Positions 18,514-27,411 of a stretch of DNA of 64,000 nucleotides are shown here, in pieces (position 1 is the stretch's first letter; the number at the start of each line of letters is the position of its first letter). The stretch spans positions 44,872 to 108,871 of the forward strand of contig NZ_JAHQCR010000036.1 in assembly GCF_019042735.1 (NCBI RefSeq), written 5' to 3'. Both the position numbers and the translations under genes were made by a program. This DNA comes from Evansella alkalicola. GTDB lineage: Bacteria; Bacillota; Bacilli; Bacillales; Salisediminibacteriaceae. Below the pieces are notes generated by a model. It was not told where the DNA came from and did not search any database. It was given only the letters and a program-made list of their open reading frames with translations.

Positions 18514-18553
18514 AACACAAAAAAACAATCGCCTCTAATGAAACGATTGTTAA
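18514..18553 (-). terminator. Riboswitch-associated terminator
   Basis: AACAATCG pairs with CGATTGTT around a ten-to-twelve base loop, with a run of seven T on the minus strand. It follows the GEMM-I aptamer by about 15 bases and precedes the coding region, so is the likely expression platform. Confidence 0.8.
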
Positions 18554-18567
18554 CAGCAATCTGATCA

Positions 18568-18652
18568 ATAGTGGCAACCCGGCGATCATAGACTTTAGTC
18601 CTTAGACCCGTAGCTTTGCGTCCTAACCTTTCAGCTAGTTTGCCCTTATCTC
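18568..18652 (-). promoter_or_regulatory. GEMM-I cyclic di-GMP riboswitch (copy 1)
   Basis: The minus strand shows the GEMM-I landmarks in order: AAGGGCAAACTAG, the GAAA loop (CTGAAAGG), GGACGCAAAGCTACGGG, the TCTAAG receptor strand and CGCCGGGTTGCC. It sits upstream of the PAS-GGDEF-EAL gene with a terminator between them, so cyclic di-GMP binding should alter read-through. The direction (on or off) cannot be settled by eye. Confidence 0.9.
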
Positions 18653-18832
18653 TAGGTAATATCACCTATCTATTGGTAATTATAAGGTATAACTGGTTAA
18701 AAAATCAATAATTATTTACAGAATTTGTCGGAAAATGTATAACGAAGTCGTTTTTTAATAGAATTCCGCAAAAATTTCCAGGTTTATATCGAATGAAGCA
18801 GCAGGACACTAAAATGTTAACTTTAATCGATA

Positions 18833-19633
18833 TTAATTTCCTATAATCCCTAATGATTTTAGGCCATTATATATACCAGAGTTTTCCACACTCGTTGTTT
18901 TTCGATTAGCATATGCAAACAAATCAGGATGGGCGTTCCCCATAGCAAACCCTTGCCCCACTAACTTCAGCATTTCCTTATCATTCATGGCATCTCCGAA
19001 TGCAATAGCCTCTTCTTTTTTATAACCTAATAAATCTAGTACCTTTTGGACAGCAAACCCCTTATTGACGTTATCACGAATGACGTCATAGGAGTGTTCA
19101 CGAAGCCCATCTACATTTACATTTGATAGGTGCAAGCCACCATGTGATTCGTATTTTTTCAAATCTTCTTCTGATAATTTGATTAAGGTCATTCCTAGAA
19201 TATGATTGATATAGTCTGGACTATAAAGGACATTGTGTTTTAGATGAAATTTATCAATAAATTCCTGCATTTTTACCGAATCATATGTACTGAAAACATT
19301 TTTACTACTGGTATACATAATTACTTCATGGCCATTGTTTTCAGCAACAACATCTAGAAAAAATTGTACCGTTTCAGCTGTGATCGGCTCCTTAAAAACA
19401 TCTTTTCCGTCATGAATGGCATAGGCACCGTTATACCCAATAAGAGATTGTACTTCAAGTTCATCTCCAATTTCTTTTATTTCATGTAAAGGACGGCCAG
19501 TTGCTAAAAAGACATCAAGCCCTTTTTCTTTAGCTTGTGCAATCGCTTCTTTTGTCGAATTTTCAATTGTATCGTCTGGTCTTAATATCGTTCCATCAAT
19601 ATCTAAAAATAAAACTTTGTATGTAGTAGTCAT
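18833..19633 (-). CDS. HAD-superfamily hydrolase, Cof/IIB type
   Basis: Cytoplasmic phosphatase of 266 residues, acting on a small phosphorylated metabolite such as a sugar phosphate or flavin. LFLDIDGTILRPDDT holds the nucleophile and acid Asp pair; FLATGRPLHEI is motif II; KGFAVQKVLD is motif III (Lys); AFGDAMNDKEML is motif IV with the Mg ligands. The IIB cap domain lies between. Single gene, facing galE divergently across about 200 bp. Specific substrate unknown. Confidence 0.9.
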   Translation of the reverse strand: MTTTYKVLFLDIDGTILRPDDTIENSTKEAIAQAKEKGLDVFLATGRPLHEIKEIGDELEVQSLIGYNGAYAIHDGKDVFKEPITAETVQFFLDVVAENNGHEVIMYTSSKNVFSTYDSVKMQEFIDKFHLKHNVLYSPDYINHILGMTLIKLSEEDLKKYESHGGLHLSNVNVDGLREHSYDVIRDNVNKGFAVQKVLDLLGYKKEEAIAFGDAMNDKEMLKLVGQGFAMGNAHPDLFAYANRKTTSVENSGIYNGLKSLGIIGN

Positions 19634-19838
19634 TGGAGGTTCCCCACTTTCTATAATCAGCTAGATAACCTCTATTATAACAACTTGAAATTTGTGTTCA
19701 ACCTACTAGACATTGTTCGTATATGTCATAGCTTGTGTGAATATGTTAAAATATAGAAGTTAGATTGCATGGTTCATTCAAACAGTTTCCTATTAATATA
19801 TAGAAGCTTTTAGTTCATTTTAAGATGGGAGGCCTAAC

Positions 19839-20846
19839 ATGGCTATATTAGTTACAGGTGGCGCTGGATATATCGGCAGCCACACATGTGTAGAATTATT
19901 AGAGGCAGGATACGATATTGTCGTTTTCGATAACTTATCCAATAGTAAATTTGAATCACTCAAACGGGTAAAGGAAATAACAGGAAGAGATTTTCCGTTT
20001 TATGAAGGTGATCTCTTAAATAGTAACGATATTAATGAGGTTTTTGAGAAAGAGGCAATAGAAGCTGTCATTCACTTTGCTGGATTAAAAGCTGTTGGTG
20101 AGTCAGTAGAAAAACCACTTTATTACTATGAGAATAATGTTACTGGTACCCTTAAACTCTGTGAGGAAATGAAGAAGCATGGGATAAAAAATATCGTGTT
20201 CAGTTCCTCTGCAACAGTATATGGAATGCCTGATCGAGTGCCAATTTCTGAGGACTTTCCCCTCAGTGCTACGAACCCATACGGTCGTTCAAAATTGATG
20301 ATTGAAGAAATTTTGAACGATTTGTATGTATCTGATCAAGATTGGAGCATATCCTTACTGAGATATTTCAATCCAATTGGAGCACACGAAAGCGGGCGCA
20401 TCGGTGAAGATCCAAATGGTATACCGAATAACTTGATGCCTTTTATTACTCAAGTTGCTGTTGGTAAACTACCACAATTACAAGTGTTTGGAGATGACTA
20501 CGACACTGTTGATGGCACAGGTGTTAGAGACTACATTCATGTCGTGGACCTTGCTAAAGGACACTTAAAGGCGCTTGAAAAGTCTTCCAACGAAAAGGGT
20601 GTTAATACTTATAACCTCGGAACTGGTACAGGATACAGCGTCTTACAAATGGTTCATGCATTTGAAACAGCTTCTGGGAAAAAAGTTTCCTATAAAATCT
20701 CAGATCGACGCCCTGGAGACATTGCCGTATGCTACGCAGATCCTAATAAAGCCAAGGAAGAGCTTGGTTGGATAGCTGAAAAAGGAATCGAGGAAATGTG
20801 TAAAGACTCATGGAGATGGCAAGAAAACAATCCAAACGGTTATTAG
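19839..20846 (+). CDS. galE: UDP-glucose 4-epimerase
   Basis: Interconverts UDP-glucose and UDP-galactose with bound NAD, supplying galactose for surface polymers or allowing galactose use. TGGAGYIGSHT (residues 6-16) is the NAD loop, SSSATVYG provides the catalytic Ser/Thr, and YGRSK the catalytic Tyr and Lys. Length 335 is typical. GGGAGG precedes the ATG. It is monocistronic, ending in the hairpin at 20924-20971. No galK or galT is nearby, so a role in polymer precursor supply, together with ugd at 29280, is more likely than galactose catabolism. Confidence 0.96.
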   Translation: MAILVTGGAGYIGSHTCVELLEAGYDIVVFDNLSNSKFESLKRVKEITGRDFPFYEGDLLNSNDINEVFEKEAIEAVIHFAGLKAVGESVEKPLYYYENNVTGTLKLCEEMKKHGIKNIVFSSSATVYGMPDRVPISEDFPLSATNPYGRSKLMIEEILNDLYVSDQDWSISLLRYFNPIGAHESGRIGEDPNGIPNNLMPFITQVAVGKLPQLQVFGDDYDTVDGTGVRDYIHVVDLAKGHLKALEKSSNEKGVNTYNLGTGTGYSVLQMVHAFETASGKKVSYKISDRRPGDIAVCYADPNKAKEELGWIAEKGIEEMCKDSWRWQENNPNGY

Positions 20847-20923
20847 AAAAACTCAAGCGCCTTGATAGCACATTGCACGTCTGTGGAAAATGAGCTACTA
20901 ATATAAATTTTTATTCCTAATTA

Positions 20924-20971
20924 GAAAGGTCCAAGCATCATTTCATTATGACTACTTGGACCTTTATTTCT
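20924..20971. terminator. Bidirectional terminator between galE and the amidase gene
   Basis: AAAGGTCCAAG pairs perfectly with CTTGGACCTTT, with T-rich flank on the plus side. The two genes converge here. Confidence 0.82.
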
Positions 20972-21934
20972 TTAGTAACCTATTTTAGACCAATCGAAAA
21001 GGGACCCTGGATCACTTTTTCTTCCTGGAGCATATTCATCATGTCCTACAACATGCTTCCTGTCTCTTTGAACATTTGGGTGGCGATCATAGATTCCATT
21101 CAGTAACCGATTTAACGCTTCATATTGGGCATTTGTATAACCTATTAAACTACTATCCACTTGATCATACAGGTCACCGGTCATGATCGATGCCATCTCA
21201 CTTTTTGTTCCAATGGCAAGAAGTTCAATACCAATAGAGTATTCATTTAAGTCGTTCTCGTATTCCGGAAAATCAGGTAAACTACCTCTTCCTGCGTGGT
21301 AAGCTACTCGATCCTCAGGCACTAAAAAGTAGATGACACCTTCTCGATCAATCATATAATGGGCAGATACTCCATATTCCACAAAAATATTGTGAATATC
21401 CTTAATATTAAATGGGTCAGCAGTATTCCTAGCTACATTACTAATAAAATGTAGCATCACATGTGTCACAGACTCCTCTCTAGCACGAGAGTTTTTTGAC
21501 GGAAGACGATAATTAACCATGTCGAGACCCCCAATTTTAATATTGGGAAGGGCCTTTTCCTTCACTGCAACTTGAGCTGTCTCTTCTTCAGGTTCTTCTA
21601 TAGTCACCGTTGTGTGATCAATTTGTGTTTCAACTTCTTCACTAGCTAGACTGTCACTATTAGAATGATCTATTACCTCCTGATTTTCTTCAGAGGCGAT
21701 TAAATCATGATCTTCTCCCTTTTCAACCGTTAACAGTTCCACTACTCCAAGTTCAGGCAAAAGAACCAAATCCCGATCAGCATAGACCGAATTTAATCTT
21801 TCGTTGAATACGCCTACTTTCATAGCAGAATCAACAGTATTAGCATCAGCTTCACCTGATTGACAACCTGCTAGTTTTATAGAAAACAATAAGAGGATTG
21901 TTACAGAAACTATTATTTTATAAATAGAATTCAC
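20972..21934 (-). CDS. N-acetylmuramoyl-L-alanine amidase lipoprotein (Amidase_2)
   Basis: Cell-wall hydrolase that cleaves the bond between muramic acid and the stem peptide, tethered outside the membrane by lipid. A GTG at 21934 gives a typical lipoprotein signal ending LAGC; an earlier in-frame start at 21973 would add 13 residues. Residues 25-130 are a Glu-rich linker without a domain. The C-terminal half is an Amidase_2 fold: THVMLHF supplies the first zinc His, AYHAGRG is conserved, and VVGHDEYAPGRKSDPG supplies the second His and the Asp ligand. It may act in wall turnover or sporulation; genes around it give no further clue. Confidence 0.88.
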   Translation of the reverse strand: MNSIYKIIVSVTILLLFSIKLAGCQSGEADANTVDSAMKVGVFNERLNSVYADRDLVLLPELGVVELLTVEKGEDHDLIASEENQEVIDHSNSDSLASEEVETQIDHTTVTIEEPEEETAQVAVKEKALPNIKIGGLDMVNYRLPSKNSRAREESVTHVMLHFISNVARNTADPFNIKDIHNIFVEYGVSAHYMIDREGVIYFLVPEDRVAYHAGRGSLPDFPEYENDLNEYSIGIELLAIGTKSEMASIMTGDLYDQVDSSLIGYTNAQYEALNRLLNGIYDRHPNVQRDRKHVVGHDEYAPGRKSDPGSLFDWSKIGY

Positions 21935-22111
21935 ACCCTTTAGTCCTATAATTTTGTCTTTTCTTGTCGACACCGTCTACTATTCTATCATTTTATAGGT
22001 ATTTAGGGTATATACGAATTAGTTAACAAGGGTGAAAGTCTTCCTTTATGTAGGTCAATCTTACTTAAAAACGAAATTTCTATTTTTTTCAACAATTAAA
22101 TGAACATTCCC

Positions 22112-22139
22112 TTGAACATAATGTTAAAATACATATAGT
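22112..22139 (+). promoter_or_regulatory. Likely sigma-A promoter of the small zinc-ribbon gene
   Basis: TTGAAC and TATAGT spaced by 16 bases, about 110 bases before the start codon. Confidence 0.5.
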
Positions 22140-22251
22140 AGTTTGTCGAAAAATGGATTAACAAAAATAATAGAGTTTAAAGCAAAAGTACCTTGTACAA
22201 AAATTGAAAGGTAAGTATTCCTTGCTTTATTTGATCAGGGAGGTTCAAAGA

Positions 22252-22488
22252 ATGGTTTTTAAAATACTTCAGGAAAAGAAGTATCAGCATTATACCCACG
22301 CCCATTGTCCCAATTGCAATGAGGTATCGACAGTTGATAACTGGAACGATATTGCAATTAAGACATACGGAGAAACTAGCCCCGATATCCGAATGGCCGC
22401 ACTTGAAAAAACTTCATTTCCTTACCAATGCCCTAAATGCTATATGGCATACTCGGCCCACTTGTTAACCTTCGAAAAAATAAAATAG
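22252..22488 (+). CDS. Small zinc-ribbon protein of unknown function
   Basis: A 78-residue protein. Two CxxC pairs, HCPNC near residue 19 and QCPKC near 63, are spaced as in a zinc ribbon. The stretch between them is polar with no hydrophobic segment, so it should be cytoplasmic. I chose the ATG at 22252 because GGGAGG lies eight bases upstream; the frame extends 16 codons further back without a ribosome binding site. It has its own promoter-like sequence and a good terminator. I do not recognise a specific family. Confidence 0.75.
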   Translation: MVFKILQEKKYQHYTHAHCPNCNEVSTVDNWNDIAIKTYGETSPDIRMAALEKTSFPYQCPKCYMAYSAHLLTFEKIK

Positions 22489-22518
22489 GTTAGTTTAACT
22501 ATGACCAAGCCTGTTATT

Positions 22519-22552
22519 TTGCCCGTGCACAATGTAACGGGCATTTTTGTGT
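22519..22552 (+). terminator. Terminator of the small zinc-ribbon gene
   Basis: TGCCCGT pairs with ACGGGCA, followed by TTTTTG. Confidence 0.82.
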
Positions 22553-22647
22553 TTCAATAACACTACTAGAAATAAAATGTACTAACGGGTTGTATGTTCA
22601 TCTGCAACATAACATGAAACCTGCCTTTATGACCATTTTTCACAATA

Positions 22648-22683
22648 GAAAAAGCTGCCCCTATTCAACTGGGACAGCTTTTA
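22648..22683 (-). terminator. Terminator of the chemoreceptor gene
   Basis: AAAAGCTGTCCC pairs with GGGGCAGCTTTT with one wobble; T-rich tail on the minus strand. Confidence 0.82.
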
Positions 22684-22695
22684 GCATTTATGCAC

Positions 22696-24438
22696 TTAAA
22701 GTTTAAATGTCTTAACCTCTTCTTGCAAAGTCTCAGCCATTTTGCTTAATGCTTCTGCTGAAGCAGTAATTTCTTCCATAGAAGAGCTTTGTTCCTCTGC
22801 AGATGCTGCGACATTTTGTGTGTAGCCTGCAGCACTCTCTGCGATCGTTGATGTTTCTTCAACTGCCGATAACATAGATTGTGTACTTGCATTAATTTGT
22901 TGGACAGCAGAGGAAACCTCCAACACTTGTGATGTAACCCCTTGGATAGAATCGGAAATTTCGTTAAAGGATAGTCCAGCTTCCTTTACCAACGTCATTC
23001 CAGCCTCAACAGATTCCTTCCCCTGACCCATAGAGGATACAGACGCATCAATTTGGGCTTGTATATCTTCAATTAACTCACTGATTTGACCAGCTGAATT
23101 ACTAGACTGTTCGGCAAGCTTTCTCACTTCATCTGCTACAACAGCAAATCCTCTTCCATGCTCACCTGCTCTTGCAGCTTCAATAGCAGCATTTAAGGCA
23201 AGCAAATTTGTCTGCTCGGACACGTTTGTAATGAGATTAATAATATTGCCAATCTGAATAGATTTTTCACCTAATTGGCCTACGATTCTTTCCATTTCTG
23301 ATGAATTTTCATAGATGATATCCATCTGACCAACAGTTTTCCCAATAACCTCTGTTCCTTTTTTAGATCTTTCGGCTGTATTGGCTGTGGCTTGGCTAGC
23401 CTCTTCCATACTGCTAGATATTTGTTGCATTCCACTGGATATTTCTGTAACAGCTTCTGATACTGTAGATGTACTCTCAACTTGTTTTTCTGAACCTGAA
23501 GCCACTTCCTGAATAGAGTGTGTGATCGTTTCCGTTGCCCTACTCGTTTCTTCTGCACTTGCACTTAATTGCTCACTAGATGCAGCAACCTGCTCGGCAG
23601 CATCATTCACATTGTGAATTACTTGCTTTAAATTGCGTTGCATATTGTTAATGGAAGTACCTAATTGGCCTATTTCGTCCTTTGTTTTAACCGTAAGCTC
23701 ATCTCCCCGAAGATCGCCCTCTGCGATTTGGTTCATTCGTTGTGAAACATGACGAATAGGTTTGGAAATATTATTAGCTATTATAATTGCAACAACAATA
23801 GCCACTACTACCGCAATAATTGAGATAATAATTGTCAAAACTGCCAATGTAGCCCCTTGCTCCATAAGGTCTTCTCCAGATTGAAGAACATTCTCTTCAA
23901 TTTGTTCTACTCGATTATTAAAAGCAATAATCAGTCCTTCACCTAGTGGCGCAACGCGGTCACTTAAATTTTGTAAAGCCATCTGATGGTTGCCTTGATC
24001 ATACTGAGAAAATATCAACTCATCAACCATCTCGTCCCATTCCTTATTCATGTTCAGGACATATTCGAGGTCATTATCATGGGAATACCCCTCAAATAAA
24101 AGATTCGATATTTCTTCACCTTCTACTGATAATTGTTCAAACCTCTCTCTATATTGGCTATCTCCTAATAAAACATACCCCCTTATTGCTCCAATCCTTT
24201 GAGAGATATTATTACTTAACTGATACTCTAAAGAGAAGTTGTTTACATCCCCTTCTATTGTACTCTCCACTTGCTGATTAAATTGTGATAAACCTAAGAT
24301 AACACTTCCACTTAAGAAAACCATTAGTGCAAGTACTGCTCCAAAGCCTAAAAGAATTTTCGTTTTAATACTTTTCAGTTGAAGTTTTCCACGCCTAGGT
24401 TTCTTTAGAGGTTTTTTCTTCATCTTAGTCAATTTCAT
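22696..24438 (-). CDS. Methyl-accepting chemotaxis protein, HAMP type
   Basis: Membrane chemoreceptor of 580 residues. A positively charged N-terminus leads to a first membrane segment (about 28-50), an extracellular four-helix-bundle-like ligand region (about 50-190) and a second membrane segment (about 195-220). A HAMP domain with ISKPIRHVSQRMNQIAEGD follows, then the long signalling coiled coil. The hairpin tip EQTNLLALNAAIEAARAGEH is the perfectly conserved CheA/CheW contact site. The extracellular region is short and not assigned to a named sensor family. GGAGAGAG precedes the ATG. Ligand unknown. Confidence 0.93.
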   Translation of the reverse strand: MKLTKMKKKPLKKPRRGKLQLKSIKTKILLGFGAVLALMVFLSGSVILGLSQFNQQVESTIEGDVNNFSLEYQLSNNISQRIGAIRGYVLLGDSQYRERFEQLSVEGEEISNLLFEGYSHDNDLEYVLNMNKEWDEMVDELIFSQYDQGNHQMALQNLSDRVAPLGEGLIIAFNNRVEQIEENVLQSGEDLMEQGATLAVLTIIISIIAVVVAIVVAIIIANNISKPIRHVSQRMNQIAEGDLRGDELTVKTKDEIGQLGTSINNMQRNLKQVIHNVNDAAEQVAASSEQLSASAEETSRATETITHSIQEVASGSEKQVESTSTVSEAVTEISSGMQQISSSMEEASQATANTAERSKKGTEVIGKTVGQMDIIYENSSEMERIVGQLGEKSIQIGNIINLITNVSEQTNLLALNAAIEAARAGEHGRGFAVVADEVRKLAEQSSNSAGQISELIEDIQAQIDASVSSMGQGKESVEAGMTLVKEAGLSFNEISDSIQGVTSQVLEVSSAVQQINASTQSMLSAVEETSTIAESAAGYTQNVAASAEEQSSSMEEITASAEALSKMAETLQEEVKTFKL

Positions 24439-24662
24439 GTGTAGTCTCTCTCCTCTACTTAATTATGTTGAATTTATCTATGTAATGTAGATTAACATCA
24501 ATACTGGTCAGACAATGATCTTGTATTTTAAGCTTGTTAACTACTAATCTAGTCCTTTCCTCTCATGACTGCACAAGTATCTATTCTACCAAACATAAGC
24601 GACAAATTAAAACATGATACGACAATCCTCGTATAAAATACCCATAAGGAATTGCTGTAACA

Positions 24663-24715
24663 AAATTGTGCGAGAATTGTACGGGGCCTGGCCCCGCACA
24701 ATTCTCGCACAATTT
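24663..24715. repeat. 53-bp near-perfect palindrome (REP-like)
   Basis: Two 26-base arms around one central T at 24689, with a single mismatch (24681 against 24697) that is a G-U pair in a minus-strand RNA. The centre is GGGGCCTGGCCCC. It lies between two divergent genes, about 72 bp upstream of the zinc-ribbon membrane protein. It has no T run, so is not a standard terminator. REP-like elements with such centres are scattered in many Bacillus genomes. Confidence 0.9.
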
Positions 24716-24786
24716 AAATCACCAATCCTTGAGCCTCCTGTTGTATAATATTCATAAAAACAAGCTTGAAAAATGGGGGGATTCTC

Positions 24787-26070
24787 ATGTATTGCTATCA
24801 ATGCGGCAAAAATCTTCCAGAGGAATCACAGTTTTGTTCTTACTGCGGAACAGATGAAATCAGCAAGGTTACCAACGATTCAAATGACGACGACAACTTT
24901 CATACACCTGCTGACGTTTCAACAAATCATATAGATGCAACTATTGAACACGAGTCAACAGTTCCTTCTTCTGAGCAAAACATTCAACAGGAGTATAAGA
25001 GAACGAGACCACGTAAAAAGGGTAGTTTTATATTTTCCATACTCCTCCCAATCATTACTTTTTTTGCACTATTAGGAGGTTTATTCTATTATTTTCTTCA
25101 CGAAACATCTATTAATGAGAAGGTTATAGAACTTCAGCTTTCCGCAGAAGAAGCAGCCTGGAGTGGTGATTACGAAGCGGCAATTGATGATTTAGTAGAG
25201 GCCAAAGCATTGCGACCTACTTACGTCGTATTAGACGATAACTTACAAATCATTCAAAGGGCAGAAACTCTCAGCAATGAGTTAGCTGAGATAAAGAACC
25301 ATATTGAAGCTGGAGAACTCATTGAAGCAGAACAATCACTTAACCTTTTTAATGAAGAATTAAGTAAAGAGTCTAGCCTGTTATTCACTAAATTTCACGA
25401 AGAAGCTCTTCAGCAGCAACGTTTAATTACAGTGGGAAAAATAGAGTTGGAGTTAAATGAGCTAACAACAGTGAATGAACTATCTGATCGTCTCAGTATT
25501 ATTAGAAGTACTCCTACTGAAAAATCAGATGAAGTGATTACTCGAATTCTAGATAAAATTGTACAGATTAGTTTGGACAATGCCGTGACTTCCCTTGAGA
25601 GGAACCAGTTTAGCGAAGCAATTACAACGATCAATCAAGGTCTAGTTCTTGCCATGGATAATGAAGAACTATTGTCACTAAAGGACTCTATTCTCGATCA
25701 GCAATCGAGTTTTGAACAAGCGGAACAACAGCGGATTGAGGCCGCAATGGAAGCTGCTGCACAAGAGGATATGAGAAATAGGACGAATGCAGTTGATGTC
25801 ATTGTGTTCGATACTGAAATGGACGAAAATGGAGATATTTACATTCATGGTGAGCTTAAAAATATCGCTACCGTTGAAATTTCATCCGTTGAAGTTAACT
25901 ATTCTATTTATGATGAGGCCGGTAACAAAATCGGTAGTAGCTTTGCTGCCGTTTCACCCGATTATTTAAGTCCAGAACAAAGTGGTATGTTCGAAGACTA
26001 TTATTTTTTAAACGAGATTTATGAGAGAGTAACCGTGCAGATTGAAAGTATTGCATGGAATCTCTATTAG
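24787..26070 (+). CDS. Zinc-ribbon membrane protein with FxLYD domain
   Basis: Single-pass membrane protein of 427 residues. Residues 1-25 form a zinc ribbon (CYQCG and CSYCG), residues about 78-102 one membrane helix, and residues 110-330 are helical and Glu-rich with TPR-like character (the EEAAWSGDYEAAIDDLVEA repeat style recurs). The C-terminal 95 residues match an FxLYD-type beta domain (YIHGELKNIATVEISSVEV). I use the ATG at 24787 because GGGGGG precedes it by six bases. The gene overlaps nothing and is followed after 12 bases by an HtrA-like protease gene, so the two form an operon. Function inferred as a sensor or adaptor of that protease. Confidence 0.8.
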   Translation: MYCYQCGKNLPEESQFCSYCGTDEISKVTNDSNDDDNFHTPADVSTNHIDATIEHESTVPSSEQNIQQEYKRTRPRKKGSFIFSILLPIITFFALLGGLFYYFLHETSINEKVIELQLSAEEAAWSGDYEAAIDDLVEAKALRPTYVVLDDNLQIIQRAETLSNELAEIKNHIEAGELIEAEQSLNLFNEELSKESSLLFTKFHEEALQQQRLITVGKIELELNELTTVNELSDRLSIIRSTPTEKSDEVITRILDKIVQISLDNAVTSLERNQFSEAITTINQGLVLAMDNEELLSLKDSILDQQSSFEQAEQQRIEAAMEAAAQEDMRNRTNAVDVIVFDTEMDENGDIYIHGELKNIATVEISSVEVNYSIYDEAGNKIGSSFAAVSPDYLSPEQSGMFEDYYFLNEIYERVTVQIESIAWNLY

Positions 26071-26082
26071 GGGGGGAATAAG

Positions 26083-27225
26083 ATGAGAGTATATTGGATC
26101 ATTAGCTCTATCATTACATTTCTCCTACTGGGCGTTGGCGTTTACGGTTTTTATTTTATTTCGGAATATGTACCTGGTCAACTTGACACACCTTCTACTA
26201 TTCTCGATACGGATTTAGAAGAGTCAGTCGATGATGAAGCTCAACAACGGGAAATTACAGAAGTCATCCATGAATCTCAAAAGCTTGTTGTAAAAATAGA
26301 AACACCAATCGGTCATCTAGGGTCTGGTTTTTTATATAATGATCTAGGAGATATTATTACAAATGCCCACGTAGTTACTGGTACGGAAAACGTTACTGTC
26401 ATTACAGCGGATTCCCGCCAATTATCTGGAACTGTTATAGGGATTAGTGAAATAATTGATGTGGCTGTAGTGCGAGTGCCTGAATTAGCTGATACTCCAC
26501 CATTGAACCTTAGTACGGAAAAGGCTGAAATAGGTGTGGAGATTCTTGCGTTAGGTAGCCCATTCGGCTTAGAAAACACGGTTACAACTGGCATTATTAG
26601 TGGTGTTAACCGCAGCTTTGAACTCCCTCCCTATCACTATGATGATGTGTATCAAATATCAGCTCCCATCGCACAGGGAAATAGCGGGGGTCCTCTGATT
26701 CACAGTAAAACAGGTGAAGTTCTCGGCATAAACTCCGCTGGTACAGAACAAGGTACCATAGGCTTTAGCATTCCAATTGGGAATGTCATTGATTTAATAG
26801 AAGTCTGGTCAAGGGAGCCAATGACAAGCTTACCAAACCTTGATTTATACGAAGAAGACTATCATTACCGAGGAGATTTTAGGGAATTTAATGACGAAGA
26901 TATGGCTACGTATGTTGTGGGTTATTTCTTTGATAGCTTGAATTATAGGGACTACATTACTGCCTATTCCTTATTAGGAAGCTCCTTGCAGACTAGCACT
27001 AGTTATCAATCCTTTCGTGCAAGCTATTTGAATACTAGATCTATTACTGTAGACAATATCCAAGCAAAAACGACAGATGGGAATTCTCTCGAAGTAACTG
27101 TTGTTATTACAACGGAAGAGCGTGAAGGCGGCAATAGTACTTTCCGCAGCTATAAAATCATTTATACGATGGGCTATGAAAATGATCAGATGAAAATACT
27201 AACAATTGATGAAACGCCACTATGA
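26083..27225 (+). CDS. Membrane-anchored HtrA/trypsin-like serine protease
   Basis: Serine protease of 380 residues anchored by an N-terminal membrane helix (about 5-27), with the catalytic domain outside the cell. The triad is visible: His in ITNAHVV, Asp in IIDVAVVRV, Ser in GNSGGPLI. Unlike standard HtrA it has no PDZ domain; after residue 255 there is instead a roughly 110-residue domain rich in aromatic and polar residues, resembling a SnoaL/NTF2-like fold in its pattern but not recognised with confidence. RBS AGGGGGGG. It lies 12 bases after the zinc-ribbon protein, suggesting a shared quality-control or stress function at the membrane. Confidence 0.87.
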   Translation: MRVYWIISSIITFLLLGVGVYGFYFISEYVPGQLDTPSTILDTDLEESVDDEAQQREITEVIHESQKLVVKIETPIGHLGSGFLYNDLGDIITNAHVVTGTENVTVITADSRQLSGTVIGISEIIDVAVVRVPELADTPPLNLSTEKAEIGVEILALGSPFGLENTVTTGIISGVNRSFELPPYHYDDVYQISAPIAQGNSGGPLIHSKTGEVLGINSAGTEQGTIGFSIPIGNVIDLIEVWSREPMTSLPNLDLYEEDYHYRGDFREFNDEDMATYVVGYFFDSLNYRDYITAYSLLGSSLQTSTSYQSFRASYLNTRSITVDNIQAKTTDGNSLEVTVVITTEEREGGNSTFRSYKIIYTMGYENDQMKILTIDETPL

Positions 27226-27280
27226 TAGTTGACTGTTGACTGGTTAGTTTGTTTAAAGCATTTATGTTTTGGCACGAATG

Positions 27281-27310
27281 AAGGGCATGGAGAATAATCT
27301 CCATGCCCTT
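27281..27310. terminator. Terminator hairpin after the protease gene
   Basis: Perfect 13-bp stem (AAGGGCATGGAGA) with a four-base loop. The T run is poor on both sides; by position it ends the protease operon. Confidence 0.7.
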
Positions 27311-27411
27311 AGTTATCATGATATGAATTCAGTTAATGTTTAATTTTGGAGCTATTTCTATTGAAGCGGCCCGCTGCAAGTAGATTATATTTTCATCAAT
27401 GCTTAAATTAA

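Noticed and set aside
24663..24715. Intrinsic terminator
   Set aside because: Very long stem but no T run on either side, and it sits between divergent gene starts.
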